64,000 nt of DNA, taken from NCBI GenBank assembly GCA_016716065.1, contig JADJXA010000002.1:868001-932000 (forward strand), written 5' to 3'. The translations under genes and the position numbers were made by a program. Below the pieces are notes generated by a model that saw nothing but the letters and a program-made list of their open reading frames with translations, did not search any database and was not told the origin of the DNA. Shown here piece by piece: positions 58,135 through 64,000 of the stretch (positions are counted from its first letter, which is position 1; each line of letters begins with the position of its first letter). Origin of the DNA: Candidatus Leptovillus gracilis (GTDB lineage: Bacteria > Chloroflexota > Anaerolineae > Promineifilales > Promineifilaceae).

Positions 58135-59523
58135 CTACTCGCCAATCAAGGCAACGGCCGTTTGCCCTGGCGCCATCTCGTCGGCCAGTTTTGGTTGGCC
58201 GGGTAAGCGTGCATACTTTGCCAGCAGGTAGATGGTGGCAGCCATCAGTGCGCCGTAGAGCAGGGTAAACCCGATTAGTGTCAGGGCGACCATGCCAGCC
58301 GACACGCTGATCGAGACGCCGCTTTCCAGTTTCATCAGGCCGTACACAATCCAGGGATAACGGCCAAACTCGGTCAGGAACCAACCGGTCGTGTTGGCAA
58401 TGTAGGGCAGGGGGATGAGCCAGATGAAGGCGCGCAGGAATTTGGGCTTTTCCTCTAGCTGCTCACCCATGGTTAGCAGCAAAGCGTAACCAACCGCCAA
58501 CAACATGACCACGCCCGCGCCGACCATGCTACGAAAACTCCAGTAGGTGATAAACACAGGTGGCGTGTAATCGCCGGGGCCATAACGCGCTTCAAACTCG
58601 GCCTGTAAATCGTTTAGGCCGCGTATTTCGCCTTGCACCTGGTCTAGCGCCAGCAGGCTGAGCAGATTGGGGACGCGGATGGAGAAAACCTCTTCCCCTT
58701 GCAAGTTGCCGATGGTCAGCACGGAGAGGCCGGCTGGGTCTTCGGTTTCCCACAGCGCTTCGGCGGCGGCTACTTTCATCGGCTGGCTGCCGACGAGGTG
58801 CTGCATCTGGCTGTGGCCGCTCATCACCACGCCCACTACGCCCAATAAGCCGACGACGGTGGCAATCTGGAAGGAGCGGCGAAAGAGGTCTTTGTTAGCC
58901 AAGGGGCGCAGCAGATGGTAGGCGCTGATGCCCAGGACAAAAAAAGCGGCCGTACTCAATCCGCTGGCGATGACGTGGGGGAATTGGGTCCAGATGTTGG
59001 GGTTGAAGACAACAGCGGAGAAACTGGTCATTTCGGCACGGCCGTTGTTCAACACATAACCAACCGGCTGCTGCATAAAGGAATTGGCAATGAGAATCCA
59101 AAGCGCCGACAGGTTGGAGGCGATGGCGACTAACCAGATGGTCGCCAGATGTACGCCTTTGGACAATTTGTCCCAGCCAAACAGCCACAGGCCCAGGAAA
59201 GTGGACTCCAGGAAAAAAGCCATCAGCGCTTCAATTGCCAGCGGCGCGCCAAAAATGTCGCCAACAAAGCGGGAATACTCTGACCAGTTCATGCCAAACT
59301 GAAATTCTTGCACAATGCCGGTGACAACGCCCATGGCAAAGTTGATGACAAAGAGCTTGCCCCAAAACTTGGTCATCTGTTTGTAGACATCGCGGTTGGT
59401 GCGCACGTACAACGTTTGCATCAGGGCGACGATGATGGACAGCCCCAACGTAAGCGGCACGAAAAAGAAATGGTATACGGTGGTGATGGCAAACTGCATT
59501 CTAGCCAGGGTGATTACATCCAT
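58135..59523 (-). CDS. cydA: Cytochrome bd ubiquinol oxidase subunit I
   Basis: A 462-residue CydA with about nine helices. Haem ligand candidates include the His in VYHFFFVPLTLGL, the His in SAYHLLRPL, and a Met in the second half; TGWFLTEFGRYPWIVYG is the conserved late motif. The Q-loop (near 250-310) is the short type. ATG at 59523 is chosen because GGAGGCATTCAT lies before it; an in-frame extension upstream would be encoded by heptamer DNA. It heads cydA-cydB-cydDC. Confidence 0.95.
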   Translation of the reverse strand: MDVITLARMQFAITTVYHFFFVPLTLGLSIIVALMQTLYVRTNRDVYKQMTKFWGKLFVINFAMGVVTGIVQEFQFGMNWSEYSRFVGDIFGAPLAIEALMAFFLESTFLGLWLFGWDKLSKGVHLATIWLVAIASNLSALWILIANSFMQQPVGYVLNNGRAEMTSFSAVVFNPNIWTQFPHVIASGLSTAAFFVLGISAYHLLRPLANKDLFRRSFQIATVVGLLGVVGVVMSGHSQMQHLVGSQPMKVAAAEALWETEDPAGLSVLTIGNLQGEEVFSIRVPNLLSLLALDQVQGEIRGLNDLQAEFEARYGPGDYTPPVFITYWSFRSMVGAGVVMLLAVGYALLLTMGEQLEEKPKFLRAFIWLIPLPYIANTTGWFLTEFGRYPWIVYGLMKLESGVSISVSAGMVALTLIGFTLLYGALMAATIYLLAKYARLPGQPKLADEMAPGQTAVALIGE

Positions 59524-59572
59524 ATGAATGCCTCCAGGGACATATGAACCACAAAAGAAAGACTTGGTACGT

Positions 59573-59684
59573 AATCGGTAATCGGTGATCCGTAGTCCGT
59601 GGGCCACGGCTGCGGGTAACTGCTAACGGAAAACGGTTCACGGAAAACGGATTACGGAAAACGGATTATGGTTTACGGCTCCTC
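59573..59684. repeat. Sixteen-heptamer array upstream of cydA
   Basis: From AATCGGT at 59573 to GCTCCTC at 59684 the DNA reads as 16 heptamers in unbroken phase, with alternating GAAAACG / GATTACG / GTTCACG at its right side. It fills a third of the 333-base cydA-yjbQ spacer. The rest holds ATGTCAC direct repeats near 59774-59802 and GGTAACA, a possible regulator site. Confidence 0.85.
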
Positions 59685-59810
59685 GAAACAGAGACACGGC
59701 CGTCTCTCTGCTGCCTCGCGGCGACCAATTGAGACATTATATTATTAGGCGGCCTTTGAAAAGAGTAGTGAGGTATGTCACCGGAAAATAGGTAACATGT
59801 CACGTCTGCA

Positions 59811-59839
59811 TTGTCAGGATGTGGTAGGTGGATGATAAT
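59811..59839 (+). promoter_or_regulatory. Weak promoter candidate for yjbQ
   Basis: TTGTCA (59811-59816) and GATAAT (59834-59839) are 17 bases apart. The predicted start near 59846 would fall on the ribosome site CAGGAGG, so this call is doubtful. Confidence 0.35.
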
Positions 59840-59856
59840 TCTTTCAGGAGGTTCTT

Positions 59857-60276
59857 ATGACTGTGCAAACTGACGTGCTTCAATTTCCCACCAAAGGACA
59901 TGGCGATATATTGGACATTACCAACGAAGTGGTGATGTCTGTGCAGCAAACCAAGCTGCGGCAGGGCGTGGTGACTATTTTTTCACCCTCGGCTACCAGC
60001 AGCGTAACAACGATTGAATATGAGCCAGGCTGTTTGCTCGATTTGCGTCGCTTGTTTGATGAGATTGTAGACCCGGAACGGGAGTACGCGCATAATGCGC
60101 GTTGGGGGGATGGCAATGGGCACAGCCATGTGCGGGCGGCCTTGTTAGGACCGTCGTTGAGTGTGCCGTTTGTAGACGGCCGTCTTACCCTGGGTACCTG
60201 GCAGCAAATTATCTTTATAGATTTCGACAACCGCCCCCGCCGCCGCGAACTGGTCTTGCAAGTTATGGGCGAATAA
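59857..60276 (+). CDS. yjbQ: YjbQ/UPF0047 family protein
   Basis: A 139-residue protein with the compact UPF0047 fold: ILDITNEVVMSVQQTKLRQGVVTIF, HNARWGDGNGHSHVRAALLGPSLSVPF with the conserved Asp/Asn and His residues, and TWQQIIFIDFDNRPRRRELV. Members have weak thiamine-phosphate synthase activity in vitro; the true role is unproven. AGGAGG lies five bases before the ATG. It ends in a bidirectional hairpin. Confidence 0.9.
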   Translation: MTVQTDVLQFPTKGHGDILDITNEVVMSVQQTKLRQGVVTIFSPSATSSVTTIEYEPGCLLDLRRLFDEIVDPEREYAHNARWGDGNGHSHVRAALLGPSLSVPFVDGRLTLGTWQQIIFIDFDNRPRRRELVLQVMGE

Positions 60277-60321
60277 AGTTATGCGTCATACGTCACATCT
60301 TTGGCCGTATGACGCATAACT
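60277..60321. terminator. Bidirectional terminator between yjbQ and the UPF0182 gene
   Basis: AGTTATGCGTCATACG (60277-60292) pairs perfectly, 16 bases, with CGTATGACGCATAACT (60306-60321). A and T runs lie at both sides (AATAAAGTT and CTCTTTA). It sits exactly between the convergent genes. Confidence 0.9.
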
Positions 60322-60323
60322 CT

Positions 60324-63191
60324 TTACTGCTCCGATAGCTGCATCAACTGATCCAGCGTTTGCCGCAGCGCTTCTAGCTCTTGTCCATAAGCTGCCCAAT
60401 CACCATTGCGCTGCGCCTCTTCGGCCGCGGCAAAGTGGCGGTCGGCGGCGCTAATCAATTCCTCTATCGTGCCGTCTAGTTGAATCTGGCCCGGTTCTGT
60501 GCTTTCTTCAACCGGCACGGCCACGATTTCCCCGCTCTCATCCACCACCACTTCGCCCGGCGCAGCACGCAGCAGCGCGGCCAATGCCTGCTCAATGGTC
60601 GGCTCCATAGTAATGCGCGTGTCTGAAGCCACGATGACGCGCCTGAGTTCGGGCAAGGCGCTGTTGTCCGACAGCAGGTACACAGGCTCGACGTATAGGA
60701 AGCTGTTGTTGATGGGGATCACAATCAGGTTGCCGCGAATCACCCGCGACCCGCGTTGGTCCCACAGCGAAAACTGCTGCGAAATTTGCGGGTCCTGGTC
60801 AATTCGGGCTTCGATTTGCAGCGGGCCAAATACCAGTTCTTGTTTGGGCAGTTCGTATACCCGCACCTGGCCGTAATTTGGATAGTCGTTGCGGGCGGCC
60901 ATCCAGGCGATCATGTTGGATTTGCCTACCGGGGTGACGGGTTGAATCAGCAGATATTCGGCTTCCGACGTGCCCGGCAAGGGCATGTTGACATAATACG
61001 GCTCCATCGGCTGCTGTTTGCCATCGAAAATTTCGTTGGGCACTTCCCACAAATCTTCCTGGTTATAAAAAACCCGCACATCGGTCATGTGGTATTTCAG
61101 ATATTGTTGGGTTTGGATGCGGAACAACGTTTCGGGATACCGGACGTGAGCCAGCAGGTCGGTGGGCATGGCTTCCAACGGTTGAAACAGGTTGGGGAAG
61201 GCGGCGGCATAGGATTGAATGATCGGGTCGGCCGGATCGGCGATATAAAACGTCACCGTGCCGTTATAAGCGTCTATGGTGATTTTGACGGCGTTGCGGA
61301 TGTAGTTTTGCCCCTGGGCGGTGGGTGTGGCGTAGGGGAATTTGTCGCTGAGGGTGTAGGCGTCAAAAATCCAAAAGAGACGGCCGTTATCATCCAGCAC
61401 AATGTACGGGTCCCGGTCCAACGACAGGAACGGCGCAATCTTGGTAACGCGCTCGCGGATTTGGCGATAGAGCATCACCCGCGAATTGACGTCTATTTCG
61501 TCGCTCAGAATGACATTGGTGTCGGTCAGCCGGGCGGCAAACGCCAGCCGCTTGACGAAAGAGTTCAGCGGCACGCCGCCGTCGCCAGTGTAGATGGTTT
61601 CTACGTTTTCATTGCCGCTGGGAAAGCTAAAGCTGGGGCGGGTGCTGTTGACGTACACCACATCGCTCATTAACTCGCCATAATATACTTCGGGCCGCGT
61701 GACCACCAGTTCTTCGGCTACGCTGGCCGGGGGGATGTCTTGAATGAAAAAGCGCGGCTGCCCTTCAGTGGTGGTCTCGTTTACCGGGTTCATCACCAGG
61801 CCGAAGCCGTGGGTGAACTCCAGGTTGCGGTTTACCCAGGTGGGGTTGTTGAGGTTGGCTTTGTTCAGTTCGCGCACTGCCAGCATTACCTGACGGGTTT
61901 CGCCGTTCACCTGGTAGCGGTCAATATCGGGTTCGCCAAACTGGTAATACGGCCGTAACGCCTGTAATTGTTCGTAAGCGGTGCCCAGCAGACGGTAGTC
62001 CCAAATGCGGATATTGTCTAAAATGGCGGCCGTTTTCTCCTCGCGCAATATCTCTTCGTCCAGAATAGCCACTGTATCGAACGGCTGCGTCTGTACGCTG
62101 TCCAGGCCATAGGCCATGCGGGTGAAATTGATGTTGTAGGCCAGGTACGGCCGTTCTCGTTCTAACTCGTTTGGCTCGACCGCATAGCGCTGCAACAGGC
62201 CGGGATACAGGCCGCCTAATATGACCGTCGCCGCCAGCCACAAGCCAGCCGCCGCCAGCAGCGGCCGTGTCTGAAAGCGAACCACATTCAACAGCGCCGC
62301 CACAGCCGCCAACGCCATGAACAACAGCTGCGCCCGCAGCGCCCATAGGTTGGCATTGATGTCCGTATACGTCGCCCCAAACACAGCGCCGCCCGGCGAG
62401 TAAAGCAGTTGGTAAATGTTCAGCCAATGACCGGCGGCCCAGACGGCCAACAACAGAGCCACCAGGATAGCCACATGTTGGCGCACCGCCGGAATATTCT
62501 GCGGCCGCCAGCGTCCTTGCTGAATATCGGGCAGGCTGTTACCGGCGTACAAGGCGGCTGTGCCCAGCAGTGTCATAAACAGCAGCGAGCCAAACCAGCC
62601 CTGAAACAGCTGGTAAATGGGCAGTACAAACAGGTAGAAGCTGATGTCCCGGTTAAAAATTGGATCGCTGGCGCCATAAGGCACGCGGTTGAGGAACAAC
62701 AGGAACATTTCCCACTGCGCCGACAGGCTGGAGGCGAAGCCAAAAGCTAAAAACAGGGCGAAGCCGGCAATAACCCAGCGCGCGCCGGGGATTTTCAGAA
62801 GCTGCGGCTGCAAGGGGGATGTGCTGCGGATGGCTCGTTGGCGTGCCAGATGCCAGTTGCCCCACAATATGAGTACGGCCGTTACCATGCCAATAACAAA
62901 CAAGGCCACGCGCCAACCAAACTGCGTCAGCCAGACGGAGGTGTACCCCGTTTCGCCAAACCACAGCCAATCCGTATACGTGCGCACTATCCAATTGAAA
63001 CTGATAATCAAAAGGAAGATGATCCCCAGAATCCAGAGCGTGCGATTCGGGCGCAGCGGTTCGCTGGGGCGTTCAGGTCGAGGTGGAAATGGCGGCCGGC
63101 CGCCCTCATCTTCTTCATTGCCATAATCCCAGCCCGCGTCGCGCATGGCTCGGCGGAATACTTCGGGGATGTCATTTGGGTCACGACTCAT
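60324..63191 (-). CDS. UPF0182 family membrane protein
   Basis: A 955-residue protein with seven hydrophobic helices in the first third (about 40-330) and a large soluble C-terminal part (LAYNINFTRMAYGLDSVQTQPF, RDPYIVLDDNGRLFWIFDAYTLSDKFPYA, IIQSYAAAFPNLF). This is the UPF0182 family, found in actinobacteria, cyanobacteria and Chloroflexota with unknown function. ATG at 63191 is chosen because GGAG lies seven bases upstream. An acidic, Glu/Ala-rich end may be a coiled coil. It occupies a unit of its own. Confidence 0.88.
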   Translation of the reverse strand: MSRDPNDIPEVFRRAMRDAGWDYGNEEDEGGRPPFPPRPERPSEPLRPNRTLWILGIIFLLIISFNWIVRTYTDWLWFGETGYTSVWLTQFGWRVALFVIGMVTAVLILWGNWHLARQRAIRSTSPLQPQLLKIPGARWVIAGFALFLAFGFASSLSAQWEMFLLFLNRVPYGASDPIFNRDISFYLFVLPIYQLFQGWFGSLLFMTLLGTAALYAGNSLPDIQQGRWRPQNIPAVRQHVAILVALLLAVWAAGHWLNIYQLLYSPGGAVFGATYTDINANLWALRAQLLFMALAAVAALLNVVRFQTRPLLAAAGLWLAATVILGGLYPGLLQRYAVEPNELERERPYLAYNINFTRMAYGLDSVQTQPFDTVAILDEEILREEKTAAILDNIRIWDYRLLGTAYEQLQALRPYYQFGEPDIDRYQVNGETRQVMLAVRELNKANLNNPTWVNRNLEFTHGFGLVMNPVNETTTEGQPRFFIQDIPPASVAEELVVTRPEVYYGELMSDVVYVNSTRPSFSFPSGNENVETIYTGDGGVPLNSFVKRLAFAARLTDTNVILSDEIDVNSRVMLYRQIRERVTKIAPFLSLDRDPYIVLDDNGRLFWIFDAYTLSDKFPYATPTAQGQNYIRNAVKITIDAYNGTVTFYIADPADPIIQSYAAAFPNLFQPLEAMPTDLLAHVRYPETLFRIQTQQYLKYHMTDVRVFYNQEDLWEVPNEIFDGKQQPMEPYYVNMPLPGTSEAEYLLIQPVTPVGKSNMIAWMAARNDYPNYGQVRVYELPKQELVFGPLQIEARIDQDPQISQQFSLWDQRGSRVIRGNLIVIPINNSFLYVEPVYLLSDNSALPELRRVIVASDTRITMEPTIEQALAALLRAAPGEVVVDESGEIVAVPVEESTEPGQIQLDGTIEELISAADRHFAAAEEAQRNGDWAAYGQELEALRQTLDQLMQLSEQ

Positions 63192-63326
63192 CTGTTTTCT
63201 CCAGAATTGGTTCAAGACTAATGGTATCTAATGCCATTATCCCACAAATTGACCTTTCGGGCTTATCCGTCCCGTCCGGCTTCATATCCCCTTAAGCGTA
63301 TGGGGCAGTGGCAACGGCCGTGCGCG

Positions 63327-63410
63327 CCGTATCATGCGCGCCGTATCATGCGCGTTGTATCATGCGCGCTGTATCATGCGCGTTGTATCATGCGCGCTGT
63401 ATCATGCGCG
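63327..63410. repeat. Six 14-base tandem repeats upstream of chrA
   Basis: NNGTATCATGCGCG occurs six times in a row (63327-63340 to 63397-63410), varying only in its first two bases (CC, CC, TT, CT, TT, CT). It lies about 80 bases before chrA, in the spacer 63192-63491, and could be an operator array. The rest of that spacer shows no gene. Confidence 0.85.
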
Positions 63411-63491
63411 ATGACTGGTTGTAGAATTGGTTGTTGTTGGTACTATTGCCAAATTACCAAATGCCTGCATCACTTTTGCGGAGGACAGTTC

Positions 63492-64000
63492 ATGATCGAA
63501 TATCGGCCAGAAGATGACTTATCTCCTTTGCCAGATGGCTCCGTGGGCGAAGTGGCCCGGCTGGCGCTGAAATTGGGCTTTACCGCCTTTGGCGGCCCGG
63601 CGGCGCACATCGCCATGCTGCACGACGAGGTGGTGACGCGGCGGCGGTGGCTGGACGAACAGCGCTTTCTGGATTTGTTGGGGGCGACCAATCTCATTCC
63701 CGGCCCCAACTCCACCGAAATGGTGATCCACGTCGGCCATATTCGCGCCGGATATGCCGGGCTGATAGCTGCCGGCGTCGGATTTATCGCTCCGGCGTTT
63801 GCCATTGTGCTGGCGCTGGCCTGGCTGTATGTGAGGTACGGGACCACGCCAACCGCCGAATGGCTGTTGTATGGCATCAAGCCGGTCATCATTGCCATTG
63901 TGCTTCAGGCACTGTGGAGTTTAGGGCGCAAGGCGGTGAAGGGGCCATTTTTAGGCGCGGTCGGTGTGGCTGTTTTTGTCTTGTATTTGTTGGGCCTGAA
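63492..64000 (+). CDS. chrA: Chromate transporter ChrA (3' end outside window)
   Basis: The first 169 codons of a CHR-family transporter: LGFTAFGGPAAHIAMLHDEVVTRRRWL is the amino-terminal signature and ATNLIPGPNSTEM follows, the conserved family motif. It exports chromate. GGAGGACAGTT precedes the ATG at 63492. The six-copy 14-base repeat upstream may be a regulator site. The protein continues past the window, so whether it is the one- or two-domain form is unknown. Confidence 0.92.
   Translation, partial: MIEYRPEDDLSPLPDGSVGEVARLALKLGFTAFGGPAAHIAMLHDEVVTRRRWLDEQRFLDLLGATNLIPGPNSTEMVIHVGHIRAGYAGLIAAGVGFIAPAFAIVLALAWLYVRYGTTPTAEWLLYGIKPVIIAIVLQALWSLGRKAVKGPFLGAVGVAVFVLYLLGL

Larger units (their letters stand above)
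369..63321. repeat. Dispersed octamer palindrome ACGGCCGT across the window
   Basis: About 100 copies of ACGGCCGT by eye, roughly one per 640 bases, from 369 to 63314-63321. Chance predicts one or two at this base composition. It is found in genes in all frames, often as T-A-V or N-G-R codons, and in spacers, usually extended to AACGGCCGTT. Pairs lie at 20898/20929, 31622/31649 and 33690/33716. Confidence 0.85.

Noticed and set aside
1..64000. GTAGAC/GTCTAC as a second over-represented motif
   Set aside because: A rough count of about 40 against about 29 expected is not convincing enrichment.

Overview
This 64 kb window is a gene-dense bacterial chromosome segment with moderately high GC and no rRNA, tRNA, CRISPR array or recognisable transposase. 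The gene content suggests a Chloroflexota bacterium, probably Anaerolineae or a related class (inference from content, not phylogeny). Pointers are a UPF0182 protein, a bacterial cyclic 2,3-diphosphoglycerate synthetase-like GTPase, a liv transporter cluster holding an acyl-CoA ligase, Thr/Pro-rich secreted proteins, a secreted protein ending YLPVVIRK, and a fused CydDC exporter.

Layout. 1-13703 (minus strand) is a co-directional cell-surface cluster: small membrane protein, Wzz/BY-kinase, FN3-like membrane protein, PqqD-like protein, a 1407-residue C25 peptidase-like surface protein, a second FN3-like protein, a C25 lipoprotein, a UPF0104 flippase-like protein, a GT2 glycosyltransferase and a DUF2723 protein cut by the window edge. 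13854-18244 holds radA (plus), then a LysM/GH99-like protein and sppA (minus). 18520-20918 is the ribosomal operon rpsF-ssb-rpsR plus a SurA-like membrane protein. 21231-23907 has sucC-sucD-rsmD. 23901-26486 (minus) has a membrane protein, purine nucleoside phosphorylase and a Xer recombinase. 26933-30492 holds the cDPG synthetase-like GTPase, a DUF1997 protein and a nicotinate phosphoribosyltransferase. 30550-32911 is a pyrC-pyrB unit with promoter, 23-codon leader ORF and intrinsic terminator. 32947-39632 (minus) has an ABC-2 export operon, a FAD oxidoreductase and two SPFH proteins. 40076-47567 is the liv cluster. 47725-53480 has an amine oxidase and a second ABC importer. 53537-59523 (minus) is cydA-cydB-cydDC. 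The end holds yjbQ, a UPF0182 protein and the start of chrA.

The most striking signals are in the DNA itself. The palindrome ACGGCCGT occurs about 100 times by my reading, against one or two expected by chance, spread through genes and spacers like the cyanobacterial HIP1 octamer. Many spacers consist of degenerate repeats in strict 7-bp phase, often as inverted halves. Two repeat blocks of the spacer type also lie in frame inside the fused cydDC gene and encode linkers. A 109-bp hairpin element with a 10-bp flanking direct repeat sits at an SPFH gene stop codon, and 14-bp tandem repeats precede chrA.
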